The notes beneath the pieces were generated by a model. It was not told the DNA's origin, ran no database searches, and saw nothing but the letters and a program-made list of their open reading frames with translations. 64,000 nucleotides of DNA from an uncultured bacterium (GTDB lineage: Bacteria > Planctomycetota > UBA1135 > GCA-002686595). Position numbers and translations under genes: made by a program. Positions within the stretch are counted from its first letter, which is position 1, and each line of letters starts with the position of its first letter. Location of the stretch: positions 1 to 64,000 of the forward strand of contig CAJQPT010000065.1 of assembly GCA_905480285.1 (NCBI GenBank). Direction: 5' to 3'. Of the stretch, positions 43,140-52,880 are shown piece by piece.

Positions 43140-43241
43140 GCTGGCCTAGGCCGGGGGCCGACCGCGAGGGTGGCCACTCGGCCAATGCTCCCGCCAGAGG
43201 AAGGCCGCCGGTCGCAGTTCACCCGCTCGGAAGTCGCCGCT

Positions 43242-44522
43242 CTAGACCGTGACGCCGAGGTGCGTCGCCGTGTGCCCGGGGAAGAGCGGTCCGGCGTCCG
43301 GGCTCCCGAGCCGTCGCTCGGCCACCTCGGCCAACACGTCCCGGTAGTCGATGGTGACGTCGAGGTCCCCCTCGTTGAGACTCGACGGGGCGAGCCCAGG
43401 CCATTGGGTCATGACCCGGCCGCCGGCGATCCCGTCCCCCATGAGGAACATCGCGTTTCCGAACCCGTGGTCGCAGCCGTCGCTGAGGTTCGGCGCGATC
43501 CGGCGCCCGAACTCCGAGTGCGCGACGAGGGTGTACCTGATCCCTGAGTTCCTAAGGTCCAGATAGAAGGCCTCGAGGGAGCGGGCGAAGGTGTCGAGCA
43601 TGCCGGCGTAGGTGCCGCTCAACGGTCCCATCTGGACGTGATGGTCCCAGCCGTCGATGTCGACGACGCAGCACTCCAGGTCGAGGCCCGCCTTGAGCAT
43701 GGTCGCGACGGCCCGGAGGCCGCCGCCGAAGGGGCCGCCGGGGTAGACCGCGCCGTTCGACGGGGTGTAGCCGAAGAACTGAACTCCGCCCACCTGGTCG
43801 AGGGCATCGAGCGCGCTGACGGCCGCGGGGCCGAGGGGAGCCGGCTGGGGCCCGTACATGTCGGCCAGGACCTGCCGCCTGTCGGTCGCGGTGGCGGCCT
43901 CCCCGGGGAACGAGAAGGTCGGCGGGACGGCGATCGGGATCGACCCCGGCGCACCGGTGAGCGTCCATGGCAGCAGCGCCGAGAGCGAGAGCGCCCGGAC
44001 CGTCCCGCTACCCAGGGGCTGAATCGTATCGAGGTGCCGCGAGACCCAGCCCTCGGAGAGCGGGAGCGCGCTCCCCGCCGGCGTCGCCGTCTCCCAACGC
44101 CGCATGCCGTCGAAGTGCGAGAGCGTATGAACCGGTGCGCCCGCGGCGTGGACCACCAGGAGCTTGCCGTCGGCGTAAGGGGTGTGGAGCGGCGCGGCCG
44201 AGGGCGAGAGACAGAAGGTCCCGTCCAGGTCCACCGAGCCGTTCCCAGACGAGGGGCCAGGGATCGCAAGCGGACCGCGCGACGAAGCGTAGTCCGGGTC
44301 GCCGTAGGGGACAACGGCGCTGAGGCCGTCCATGCCTCCACGGAGGAACACGTTGACCAGGACGTCTCGCTGCACTCCGCCGCCGCTCCCGCGGTTGGCG
44401 CTGAAGGCGATCCGGGGCATCGCCGAGGACACAGCGGCGCCCGCCGCCGCTGTCCTCAGGAAGCCTCGCCTGGAGAGGTTGGCGTACTCGGAGCACGCCG
44501 CACGTTCACTTCGTCGTGTCAT
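43242..44522 (-). CDS. DUF1501 family Tat-exported protein
   Basis: 426 residues. SRRGFLRTAAAGAAVSSA (from residue 17) is a twin-arginine signal. VLVNVFLRGGMDGLSAVVPYGDPDY, LHTPYADGKLLVVHAAGAP, HFDGMRRWETATP, and the late VDIDGWDHHV, LVAHSEFGRRIAPNLSDGCDHG and FPGHTATHLGVTV are the sulfatase/alkaline-phosphatase-like blocks of DUF1501, with metal-type His and Asp. Its role is unproven. It sits 15 bases after a DUF1800 gene on the same strand, the usual partner in Planctomycetes and other phyla. Confidence 0.9.
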   Translation of the reverse strand: MTRRSERAACSEYANLSRRGFLRTAAAGAAVSSAMPRIAFSANRGSGGGVQRDVLVNVFLRGGMDGLSAVVPYGDPDYASSRGPLAIPGPSSGNGSVDLDGTFCLSPSAAPLHTPYADGKLLVVHAAGAPVHTLSHFDGMRRWETATPAGSALPLSEGWVSRHLDTIQPLGSGTVRALSLSALLPWTLTGAPGSIPIAVPPTFSFPGEAATATDRRQVLADMYGPQPAPLGPAAVSALDALDQVGGVQFFGYTPSNGAVYPGGPFGGGLRAVATMLKAGLDLECCVVDIDGWDHHVQMGPLSGTYAGMLDTFARSLEAFYLDLRNSGIRYTLVAHSEFGRRIAPNLSDGCDHGFGNAMFLMGDGIAGGRVMTQWPGLAPSSLNEGDLDVTIDYRDVLAEVAERRLGSPDAGPLFPGHTATHLGVTV

Positions 44523-44537
44523 GGTGTCGTCACCGGA

Positions 44538-46042
44538 TCAATAGAACTGATAGCCCGGGCTCGCGGCGAGGAGCGCGGCGGCATCCCTGAGGACCTGGTC
44601 CGTGAAGGGCCGGGCCCCGATGTACTGCTGGACTCGCGCGACCTCGGCCTCGGGAATCAACCCGCCCGCCATCTCTGCCGCGAGCCGCTGGGCCAGGGAC
44701 GGGTTCGGCGCGGATCCGCGCAGGGCCGTCAGAGCCGAGGTGGAGATCGTCAGCCCTGGAAGGCCGCCGTTCAGGAGGTTGGTGGCGTACGCCCAGCGAC
44801 CGTTCACGTCGCTCCCCCACGCCAGCAGCGTGTCCGGATATCCGTCCGGCGTCCCCCAGACATAGGGCCGCTGGCCGACGAGCTCGAAGATCCGCGCGGC
44901 GCCGAGGAAGTCGTCCGACGTGACGGCGCTCAGCTGCCGCAGGAGCCCTATACCGAAGTGGAAGGGCCGCTTCAGCTTGAGCCGCGTCGTCGCGGCACAG
45001 AGCCGGAGGACCTCGTCCGAGAGGGCCTCGCGGACGATCTCCCGCAGGTCGCCGTTCGTCGCCTGCCAGACGGCGATCACCCGGTCCACCGCCGCCTGCG
45101 GGGGCTCGATGCCCGACAGCCAGCCCACGAGCTTGCGGGAGACGTAGTCAAGCGTCTTGGGGTGCACCGCCAGCATGTGGAGCATGTCCAGGCCATCCTG
45201 CACGCCCCCCCGCCCGGGAGCTGGACCCCGAGCACGGTCTTGGGGCCGAAGTCGTGGTCAGCGGCGTCGAAGTAGAAGTCGCCCGGGTTGGCCTCGTGCC
45301 AGTACTCGTACCGCCAGCCGGTGAAGCAGCGGCTGATCTCCTTCACGTCATCCTCGGTGTACGGCCCATCCACCCCCAGGGTGTGAAGCTCCATCACCTC
45401 TCGGCCGAAGTTCTCGTTGGCCGCTCCCACGACGTTCACGTCGCCATCGAGATAGGCCGACATGGCCGGGCTCTTGGCCACGGAGACGAGGAGGTCCTCG
45501 AAGCGCCCGAGGGCGTGCTGCCGGATGGTGTCCCGGTCGTAGGCCGTGAAGAAGAGTCGGCCTCGAATCGTCTCGAGCTGGTCGACGTTGAAGTGGTCGT
45601 GCCAGAACTCGACGACGCGCTCGAGGAGCTGACGTTCGCTGAGTACCGAGCGCGCCACGCAGACCTGCTGCAGGTGCTCACACGGCACGAGCGCGGAGTT
45701 GGCGAAGTTGGCGTGCAGGTCCGGCAGCGACATCGAGACGCTGGGAAACCGCGCGACAAAGGCGTCCGCCACCGGGTCCGGAATCGACTGGGGGTTGAGC
45801 TGCGCATCCAGCCAGGCGGCGCGGCCCGCGCTCCGGATGTCCAGAAGGGTGGCCCGCGTGAAGCCCTGGGTCGCCCGGTGCGCGAGGGCCAGATCGAGGT
45901 CCTGTCGGCCAGCGGCCCCGGGCGCGGCAGCCTGGGGTCCGACGGGCGCGGTGGCGCTCGAGGATGCGGGCAACGTCGTGGGCACGCCGAGGATCGAGCG
46001 GCGCGAGCGCGACCTTCGGATGGACGGCCGTTGAGATTGCAT
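44538..46042 (-). CDS. DUF1800 family protein, split by a one-base frameshift
   Basis: The 5' part (46042 to about 45212) has a Tat-like SRRSILG start and DUF1800 blocks (RVVEFWHDHFNVDQLETIRGRLFF, VMELHTLGVDGPYTEDDVKEISRCFTGWRYEY). The 3' part (about 45204 to 44538) continues in another frame with GLDMLHMLAVHPKTLDYVSRKLVGWLSG and LRQLSAVTSDDFLGAARIFELVGQRPYVWGTPDGYP. The break is a run of seven Cs on the plus strand (45205-45211); one more base restores a frame reading LPGGGGVQDGLDMLHM and a normal length near 500 residues. A sequencing or assembly error in the homopolymer is most likely; phase variation or a true mutation is possible. DUF1800 proteins accompany DUF1501 proteins; their role is unknown. 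Confidence 0.85.
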
Positions 46043-46255
46043 GGTGGACGTTGGAGGCTGCTGGGGACGGGCAGAAGCGGGTACCCCTGAGGATACCCTC
46101 CTCCTCGTTCCCAGGGCCGTGAGTCCCCGCGCACCTCACGGACCCGCAGCTCCTGCCCACGTTGGCGGGCTCAGGGTCGGAACCTAGGACGGACCGTCGC
46201 GGCGGCATGATCCGCCCAGCGCCTCATTCTGAGCCACTGGGACGACCACGGCGGC

Positions 46256-48181
46256 TCAGCTCTGCGTCGGCGCAGGCTCGGGCTCGCTCGCGCCCGGTCC
46301 CGTCTCCGCGCGCTCGGCCGACCCCACGGTCGGGATCCGGAGCTTGATACTGGAGCCGGCGCCCGGTCCCTCGCTCATCACGCCGATCGCGATCCCGAGC
46401 TCCTGACAGACGTTGGCCGCCATGTGAAGCCCCTCTCCCGCGTGCCCTTCCTTGCTGGTGAACGAGGAGGTGAAGATCTGGTCCAGCGAGCCAGGGTCGA
46501 TCCCGCACCCTGTATCAGTCACCTCGACCACGACTCGGCGATCCTCCGTCCCGTAGACACGGAGCACGATCCGCCGCTCACGCAGGTCCGGACCCTGCAG
46601 GGCCTCGAACGCGTTCACGATGACGTTGATGAGGACGCTCTTGAGTCGGTGCGAGTCCGTACGAACGAGCGGAGCACCGTCAAAGTCACGCTCGATCTCG
46701 ACACCAACGACGCTCGGCAGAGACGTGGTCGCGACCTCCAGGGCACGCTCCACGACACCGGAGAGCTCGACCTCCTCCTCGATGCTCGGCCCGACGGCGT
46801 ACTTCTCCTGGCTTCGGATCAGATCGATGGCCTGGCTCAGCCCCAGATCAAGGGACTCCAACTCGACGATGCAACGGGAGCGGAGGTCCCCCACCGCATC
46901 CGCCATGGCAATGATGAAGGGAACGAGGAACTTGCCGTTCTCGTTCTCCGTGATGTAGGTCGAGAGGTCCTCCGAGTGCTCCTCGAGCTCGCGGGCGAGG
47001 CTGTGCATGTCGGTCACATCCACGGCCGCGACATCGCGCAGCAGGAGCTTCGTCGAGACATTGATGCTGTTCAGGATGTTGCCTGCGGCGTGCACGACTC
47101 CCATCGAGACATCCGACATCCCCGCACGGCGGGCGTCGTGGACCACGGTTTGCCGGTCGACGGCGACCTTGTCGATCATCCCCATCAGGGCCTGATCTAG
47201 CCGCTGGAACTCCAGCGCGTCCCACCTATGCAGCCGGGACTTGGCCTTGGAGGAGGCCGTGAGCTGGGTCACGTGGCCGTGGATCTGATGGAGCGGCTGT
47301 CGCACAAAGCGGATGAGGAAGCGCAAGGCGACGAGAGCCGCAATCCCGGCAGCCAGGAGCTGGAAGATCACGAGCTCCCGCGCGACCGCGAGGATGGAAG
47401 CTGCCGCGGACGGGACCTGAGTGGCCGAGACCACGAGACCCGGCCGCCCCATCCCATCCCGGAAGAGCTGCATCCCGACCGCGCCGCCGCCGCTTCGGGC
47501 GGACACGGTGCACGGCGAGACGGCTCCCCCCGATGCAGCATCCTGCGGCTCAGCGTCCCGCGAGACCCCGCCGCCCTTTGTCAGAAGCTGGTCCAGCGCG
47601 CCCGCGACGTGATTCGGCGGGGATTCGCCGTTGAGGTCGTGGAACGCAAACTCCACCTCCGGGTGCAGAGCCCGCACGAGGCGGAGATCCAGTGGACGGA
47701 CCAGGACCGACCTGGAGCCTTCGCCGCCGACGTGGTCAGCCGCAGCGATCACCCAGGGCTCACCGTCGACGGCCACCACCGCGCTGCTCGGAAGGTGCGC
47801 CCCCGTGACGCCTGCGACGGAGGCAGAGCGGATCATCTCGACCAGCTGAGAGAGGACCCCAGGCGCCTCCCCACGGGCGACTCGCTCTCTCAGGTCCCCG
47901 TCAAACTCGAGGATGACCGAAGCGGGCCCGCCACGGTTGCTCGTGGCACCCTCGCCGTCTGATGCTCCCTGCTGCGCCGCGAGCATCGCTCCGTCGAGAG
48001 CGGCGTCCCGTTGTCGCCCGATCTCCCAGGCCACCTCTTGCACCGCGAGTCCGACTCCCTCATCGGCTCGACGGACCGCCTCGCTGTGGAAACGGAAGGC
48101 CTGAATCCCCATCGAGACCACGAGTGCAACGAGGCTGCCGACGAGCAGCTGCAGACCGAGGATGGTGTTGAGGGACTTCAT
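46256..48181 (-). CDS. Membrane sensor histidine kinase
   Basis: 641 residues. Two membrane helices (about 6-27 and 265-290) enclose a 240-residue periplasmic sensor with no cysteine pattern I recognise. A HAMP-like linker follows (RFVRQPLHQIHGHVTQL). The dimerisation helix has the phospho-acceptor-like His in MGVVHAAGNILNSINVSTKLL near residue 366. The HATPase domain shows the N box NVIVNAFEAL, G1 DTGCGID and G2 TSSFTSKEGHAGEGLHMAAN. The kinase would phosphorylate an unlinked regulator; no response regulator is nearby. A PilZ gene stands 27 bases upstream on the same strand and is likely co-transcribed. Confidence 0.85.
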   Translation of the reverse strand: MKSLNTILGLQLLVGSLVALVVSMGIQAFRFHSEAVRRADEGVGLAVQEVAWEIGRQRDAALDGAMLAAQQGASDGEGATSNRGGPASVILEFDGDLRERVARGEAPGVLSQLVEMIRSASVAGVTGAHLPSSAVVAVDGEPWVIAAADHVGGEGSRSVLVRPLDLRLVRALHPEVEFAFHDLNGESPPNHVAGALDQLLTKGGGVSRDAEPQDAASGGAVSPCTVSARSGGGAVGMQLFRDGMGRPGLVVSATQVPSAAASILAVARELVIFQLLAAGIAALVALRFLIRFVRQPLHQIHGHVTQLTASSKAKSRLHRWDALEFQRLDQALMGMIDKVAVDRQTVVHDARRAGMSDVSMGVVHAAGNILNSINVSTKLLLRDVAAVDVTDMHSLARELEEHSEDLSTYITENENGKFLVPFIIAMADAVGDLRSRCIVELESLDLGLSQAIDLIRSQEKYAVGPSIEEEVELSGVVERALEVATTSLPSVVGVEIERDFDGAPLVRTDSHRLKSVLINVIVNAFEALQGPDLRERRIVLRVYGTEDRRVVVEVTDTGCGIDPGSLDQIFTSSFTSKEGHAGEGLHMAANVCQELGIAIGVMSEGPGAGSSIKLRIPTVGSAERAETGPGASEPEPAPTQS

Positions 48182-48208
48182 GGCAGGTTAAAGGTTGAGC
48201 GCGGCAGA

Positions 48209-48511
48209 TCAGCGCTCCCGGCCCCCCTCTTCGGAGTCGATGAACTTGAAGCCCAACCCCGCCTTGCCCCCCGGCAGCGACTGAGAGCGAACCAGCTGGA
48301 CCCGGCGTGTGCGGGCCTCACCCTGCAGCTTGATCTCGAACTCCAGACCACGGTCCACAACGGCAAAGAGCCCGCCCGTTGAGACGTTCTCGACCGTCAA
48401 TTCGAGCGGGCCGGCAGCAGGGAAGAGCGCCGCGGGCTCGCAGAGGCCCCCTCGTCGTTCATCGCGCCGCTCTTCCGCCGCGGTGGGCCGATTTCCTTCT
48501 GAGCTGTTCAT
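48209..48511 (-). CDS. Small PilZ domain protein
   Basis: 100 residues. RRDERRGG (residues 15-22) supplies the arginine motif and VENVSTGGLFAVVDRGLEFEIKLQ the N/DxSxxG motif of PilZ cyclic di-GMP receptors; RTRRVQLVRSQSLPGGKAGLGFKFID completes the barrel. The domain makes up the whole protein, so it probably acts as an adaptor. It precedes the histidine kinase gene. Confidence 0.75.
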   Translation of the reverse strand: MNSSEGNRPTAAEERRDERRGGLCEPAALFPAAGPLELTVENVSTGGLFAVVDRGLEFEIKLQGEARTRRVQLVRSQSLPGGKAGLGFKFIDSEEGGRER

Positions 48512-49237
48512 GGTGACACGCGCTGCGGGAAACCACTCGGGCGTCCACGCTTAGGATCTATCGTCCGTCGAAATGCAGGCGCTTGAGCCTCGCCCCCCGG
48601 CGGAACCAAAGGGGCTTTGCCGCAGCCCTCTGAAGCCCAAGATTGAGACCGTGCGACCCGGTAAGCACCCCCGTTAGGGCGACTGCGGGCCCCTCGCCAC
48701 CGGGTCCCGATCTCTGCCGGCCACGCCGGTCGACCCGCGCCAACTCGACCCGAGCACCAGCGCTCTCGAACCGGCCTGGATTGGACCGGCAGGAGCCAGC
48801 CCTTGCCTGCCCCCGCGAGATCGAAACGGGCTGCTCACCCGTACCCGAACCTTCGCAACGTGCCCCACAGCGCCCGAAGGGTAAGACAGTCGCTGGGGTG
48901 TAGACGGGGCAGCCCCAGGCCCCACAGCTTCGCGCTTCCACCCGGCCAACAGCGCGAGATCCTCGCGCCTGGCTCGCGGCCCCGATGAGCCCGAGCGAAT
49001 TCGACGGTGTCAATTCGACGGTGTCAATTCGACGGTGCCAATTCGACGGTGCCAATTCGACGATGCCAATCCGACCGGGCCTACTCGACCGGGCCTATTC
49101 GAACGGGCCTACTCGGCCGGGCCTACTCGGCCGGGCCAGTTCGACCGAGCCTTCTCGAATGGGCCTTCTCGAATGGGCCTGCTCGAATAGGCCAAGCAGG
49201 CAGGATCAATCAGGCAGGGTCGATCAAGGGCGGCCGA
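48512..49237. other. 726-base gap: plain GC-rich half, then a minisatellite
   Basis: From 48512 to about 48997 I see no gene, RNA or hairpin I can support. From 48998 on, the stretch is a 14-bp tandem repeat array that runs up to the hisS stop codon. Confidence 0.5.
48998..49193. repeat. Fourteen tandem copies of a 14-bp repeat next to hisS
   Basis: Units start every 14 bases from 48998 to 49180, with the common core TCGAnnGGnCC or TCGACGGTGTC. The first five read aattcgacggtgtc-like, the next nine drift to tactcgaccgggcc and ttctcgaatgggcc. Two more degenerate units may follow to 49221. The array ends about 45 bases beyond the hisS stop. There are no spacers, so it is not a CRISPR. Confidence 0.9.
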
Positions 49238-50566
49238 TCAGAAGGAGCCGCGCAGCCGCGCGATCACTTCCGCGCGCGGGACCTCGACCCCCTCCTTCGC
49301 GCGGAGATCCTTGACCTGGCAGGTCCCGGCCTCGAACTCAGTACTGCCCGCGATCACGGCGAAGGCGAAGCCACGTCGGTCGGCGTATTTGAGCTGCGCC
49401 CCGAGCTTCCTGGGCTCCGGATACAGCTCGACCCCGATCCCCGCGGCGCGCAGCTCCTCTGCGAAGGCGAGGTAGTCACCGAGCCGGTCGCCCTCGAGCA
49501 TGGGCATGAAGACCGGGCACGGAGCCGCCTGCGCCTCGATCATCCCGAGCTCCTCCATCGCAGCGAGCAGGCGGTCGACCCCCAGGGAGGCGCCGACCCC
49601 CGGCAGGTGCTGCTTGGTATAGACCGTCGCAAGGTCGTCGTATCGACCCCCGGAGCAGCAGCTCCCGATCCCCGGGAGGTCGTCGAGGAAGGTCTCGAAG
49701 ATCGCCCCCGTGTAGTAATCCAGACCACGGGCGATGGACGGATCCAACTTGATCCGATCCAAGGGGATCCCGGCGGCGGCCGCCGCCTCGAAGAGCCCGG
49801 CGAGCCCGCTGTGCCCCGCGGCCCCAACGTCCGAGCCCGAGACGAGGGGTTCGATCGCCTCCAGCAACTCCCCCGGAGCCCCCTTCAGCTGAGCGAACTG
49901 GAGGACCGCGCTGACCTGCGAGTCCGAGAGCCCAGCCCCTTCCTTGAGCTCCGCGCCCACCGCCTCCGCTCCGGCTTTGTCCAGCTTGTCGAGGATGCGA
50001 AGGACCGTGGCCTGGCGCTCCACCAGATCGATCGACTCGAGCAGCCCGGTCAGCAGGCGGCGGTCGTTGATCCGGATCGTGAAGCGCTCGAAGCCGATCG
50101 CGGAAAAGAGGTCGTGGATCACGAGCGCGGCCTCGACATCACTCGCCGCGCTGGTCGTCCCGATCGTGTCGAAGTCGCACTGGATGAACTCCCGGTAGCG
50201 GCCGCGCTGCGTGTTCTCACCTCGCCAGACCGGCCCGACGTGATAGCGCTTGAAGGGGGTGCCCAGCGAGCCGATGTGCTGCGCGGCGAAGCGCGCGAAG
50301 GGCACGGTCAGGTCAAACCGCATGCCGACGTCGCGGCCGCCGTGATCCGTGAACCGGTACATCTGCTTGTCCGACTCGGCTCCCCCCTTGCCGAGCAGCA
50401 CCTCCGTGTACTCGAGCGCGGGGGTGTCGATCGGGCTGAAACCAAATGACCGGTACACGCCCTTGGCCGTGTCGATCAGCCGCTCACGGGGGATCATCGC
50501 CGCGGGGAGGAAGTCGCGGAAGCCCTTGAGGGTCCGCGGCTGGATCAGCTGGTTCTTGCTGGACAT
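49238..50566 (-). CDS. hisS: Histidyl-tRNA synthetase
   Basis: 442 residues, class II synthetase. GFRDFLPAAMIPRERL opens the catalytic domain, FDLTVPFARFAAQHI and VWRGENTQRGRYREFIQCDFD (motif 2) follow, then the histidine-specific RGLDYYTGAIFET and motif 3 in LPGVGASLGVDRLLAAM. The C-terminal anticodon-binding domain begins near 350 (CPVFMPMLEGDRLGDYLAFAEELRAAGI). It charges tRNA-His in the cytoplasm. Length and all motifs are normal. Confidence 0.96.
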   Translation of the reverse strand: MSSKNQLIQPRTLKGFRDFLPAAMIPRERLIDTAKGVYRSFGFSPIDTPALEYTEVLLGKGGAESDKQMYRFTDHGGRDVGMRFDLTVPFARFAAQHIGSLGTPFKRYHVGPVWRGENTQRGRYREFIQCDFDTIGTTSAASDVEAALVIHDLFSAIGFERFTIRINDRRLLTGLLESIDLVERQATVLRILDKLDKAGAEAVGAELKEGAGLSDSQVSAVLQFAQLKGAPGELLEAIEPLVSGSDVGAAGHSGLAGLFEAAAAAGIPLDRIKLDPSIARGLDYYTGAIFETFLDDLPGIGSCCSGGRYDDLATVYTKQHLPGVGASLGVDRLLAAMEELGMIEAQAAPCPVFMPMLEGDRLGDYLAFAEELRAAGIGVELYPEPRKLGAQLKYADRRGFAFAVIAGSTEFEAGTCQVKDLRAKEGVEVPRAEVIARLRGSF

Positions 50567-50652
50567 GTCTGGGAGGTGGAGGGGTGCGGCGGGAGATTAG
50601 CAGCCCCGAGAACGCGGTCGCCGGAATTAGCCGCCGTAGGGCGCGGAATCCC

Positions 50653-51942
50653 TTACTGAACGACCGCGCCGCTCTTGATGACTCGCTGGACCGGATTGCG
50701 CCCGAGCTCGTAGGTCAGGTGGGAGTGGTTGGGCAAGTCCGTCAGCACGAGGTCAGCGCGCTTGCCGACCTCCACGGATCCCAGCTCGCCCCCCAGGCCG
50801 AGGCTACATGCAGCGTTCAGGGTTGTCCCCGTCAGCGCTTCCGCAGCGCTCATGCCGTAGCGGAGAGCGGCCCAGCTCATGACCTCGAAGAGGCTCATGC
50901 AGTAGCAAGAGCCCGGGTTGAAGTCGGTGGAGAGCGCCGGCGCGCAGCCCGCCTCGATCATCCTCCTCGCGGGTGCCTCCTGGGCCTCCCCGAGATAGAG
51001 CGGAACCAGGGGGCAAAGCACCGGCTGGACCCCGCGCTCCGCCAGCGCGGCGATGCCGTGCTCGGAGACGTGCTCAAGGTGATCCGCGCTCGAGGCACCG
51101 AGCTCTGCGGCGAGCTCGGCCCCACCGAGGGAGGTCAGCTGGTCCACGTGCATCCGGATCCCGAGCCCCTGCTCTCGCGCGGACTCCATCAACCGCCGGG
51201 ACGCGTCCAGGCCGAAGACGTGACTCTCGGTGAAGACGTCGGCGAACGAGGCCTTGGCGGCCGCCGCAGGCCAGAGCTCCGCGCAGACCACTTCGATCCA
51301 GTCGCCCGGACGCCCCTTGAACTCCGGCGGCACGTCATGCCCGCCCAGGCAGGTGGGCACGAGTTCCACGGCGTGCACCTGGTTGGCCGCAGCGATGACG
51401 TCGAGGCCCTTGAGCTCGTCGGCGACCGTGAGCCCGTAGCCTGTCTTGGCCTCGATGGTGGTGGTTCCGAGCTTGAGGAAGCGATCCAGCCGCGGCATCA
51501 AGACCTCGACCAGCAGCTGCTCGGTGCTCGCCCGGACCCCCTCAAGGCTCGAGCGTATCCCGCCCCCAGCGGCCGCGATCTCCACGTAGCTGAGCCCCCC
51601 GACTCGCTGCTCGAATTCGCCCTCACGGGTCCCGAGGAAGACCGGGTGGGTGTGGGCGTCCACGAGTCCGGGAATCGCCAGCCCGCCCCCGGCGTCGATC
51701 CGTTCCCGCCCACGGAACCTGGCCGCGATCTGAGCCTCGTCACCGATGGCGACGAAGCGCCCGCCATCGCAGGCCACCGCGACGTCACGGCGTGTGGACA
51801 GCTGCCCCATCGCTCCCCCCGCTCGAGGCAGCCGGCCCTCCGGAGTCGCCAGCTCTCCGATGCCCACCACGAGGAGATCCACCTCCTTCAGCGGCTCTTC
51901 TCGGCGCTCATCTCCCGCGGCCGTTCTCGCCTGATCACTCAT
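50653..51942 (-). CDS. hutI: Imidazolonepropionase
   Basis: 429 residues. Metal ligands are in DAHTHPVFLGTREGEFEQR near residue 95, AKTGYGLTVADELKGL near 168, VPTCLGGHDVPPEF near 195, IRMHVDQLTSLGGAELAAELGA near 255 and ALSTDFNPGSCYCMSLFEVM near 330, all in the positions of HutI. It opens imidazolone propionate to formiminoglutamate in histidine breakdown. The other hut genes are not in the window. The N-terminus (1-20) is probably longer than needed; a start nearer KEVDLLVVG is possible. Confidence 0.92.
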   Translation of the reverse strand: MSDQARTAAGDERREEPLKEVDLLVVGIGELATPEGRLPRAGGAMGQLSTRRDVAVACDGGRFVAIGDEAQIAARFRGRERIDAGGGLAIPGLVDAHTHPVFLGTREGEFEQRVGGLSYVEIAAAGGGIRSSLEGVRASTEQLLVEVLMPRLDRFLKLGTTTIEAKTGYGLTVADELKGLDVIAAANQVHAVELVPTCLGGHDVPPEFKGRPGDWIEVVCAELWPAAAAKASFADVFTESHVFGLDASRRLMESAREQGLGIRMHVDQLTSLGGAELAAELGASSADHLEHVSEHGIAALAERGVQPVLCPLVPLYLGEAQEAPARRMIEAGCAPALSTDFNPGSCYCMSLFEVMSWAALRYGMSAAEALTGTTLNAACSLGLGGELGSVEVGKRADLVLTDLPNHSHLTYELGRNPVQRVIKSGAVVQ

Positions 51943-52040
51943 GGGGCACCAGACTACGGAAAGGCCCGAGGGAACCGACCCCCCAGGCCACAGATCACGC
52001 CGTCACCCTGGAGGCGCCCCCCCAGGGAAGAGATCCCGGC

Positions 52041-52757
52041 TCAGGCGATCAGTCGGGCCCGATGGCCCACCTGCTCCACCGGCCCTTCAACCGAAGAGTT
52101 CGCCGGGGCACCAAGGGCGGAGTTGACGAGCCCCTGGAGGCGCTTGCGGGCCCGGAAGACGACCATCTTCGTGTTGGAAGGCTCGGTGCCCAGGAACGCG
52201 CCCAACTCAGCGTAGGAACGGCCCTCGACCTCCACCATTCGCAGCGCGGCCTGGTCACGCTCGGACAGACGCTCGAAGCACGCGGCGTAGTGCACGAGGA
52301 GCAGGGCCAGCCCTGAGCGGGCGGTCGTCGCCATCTCGTCCAGGGACGCCGCTGCGGAGGGCTCGAGGCGGCCGTCTCCCCGCTCCTGCGCGCGCTCGCC
52401 AATCTCACTCTCCAGGACCGGGCGTCGTGCACGGGCCCGCCGCGTGCGGCGCAGCGCGTTGCCCGCGATGGTCCGCGCCCAGGCACGGAACCCGCCCGGC
52501 GCGGCGGACTTGAACGAGCCCGCGTAGCGATAGATGTTCAAGAAGGCGTCCTGGAGCGTCTCCCGAGGGTCCCCCCCGTGGAGGCGCTGAGCGTGGAGCC
52601 GGGTGATCCAGGTGAGCAGCCCAGGGGCCGCTGCTCGGTAGAGCGCCTCGAAGGAGCGGTGATCGCCCTTGGCCTGGAAGGCCACCATCAACTCGGTCTC
52701 TTGTTGCGCCTGAGAGAGCGGGCACGCGGTCGCCACAGCTGCGGATTGGATAGCCAT
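52041..52757 (-). CDS. ECF-type RNA polymerase sigma factor
   Basis: 238 residues. Region 2 is AFQAKGDHRSFEALYRAAAPGLLTWITRL followed by DPRETLQDAFLNIYRYAGSFK and FRAWARTIAGNALRR; a linker leads to region 4, LSERDQAALRMVEVEGRSYAELGAFLGTEPSNTKMVVFRARKRLQ, with a helix-turn-helix. No anti-sigma factor is adjacent, and a long inter-region linker of about 45 residues and a C-terminal tail suggest an unusual subgroup. A start at residue 23 (MVAFQ) is also possible. Confidence 0.85.
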   Translation of the reverse strand: MAIQSAAVATACPLSQAQQETELMVAFQAKGDHRSFEALYRAAAPGLLTWITRLHAQRLHGGDPRETLQDAFLNIYRYAGSFKSAAPGGFRAWARTIAGNALRRTRRARARRPVLESEIGERAQERGDGRLEPSAAASLDEMATTARSGLALLLVHYAACFERLSERDQAALRMVEVEGRSYAELGAFLGTEPSNTKMVVFRARKRLQGLVNSALGAPANSSVEGPVEQVGHRARLIA

Positions 52758-52880
52758 CAGGCACCCTTAGGCGAGCGCCGTGCCAGGGCGCGAACAGGCC
52801 GCCCGATCTTCGACCTAAGAGTCTACACATGAGCAACTAAGGACGGATCCATCCGGACCCATCGGATCGTTCTACGCTGA

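Noticed and set aside
43638-45275. 545-residue plus-strand frame opposite the DUF1501/DUF1800 genes
   Set aside because: Arg/Gly/Glu-rich shadow; the minus strand carries the conserved family blocks.
48998-49193. CRISPR array
   Set aside because: Repeats are only 14 bp and directly abut each other; there are no spacers and no cas genes.
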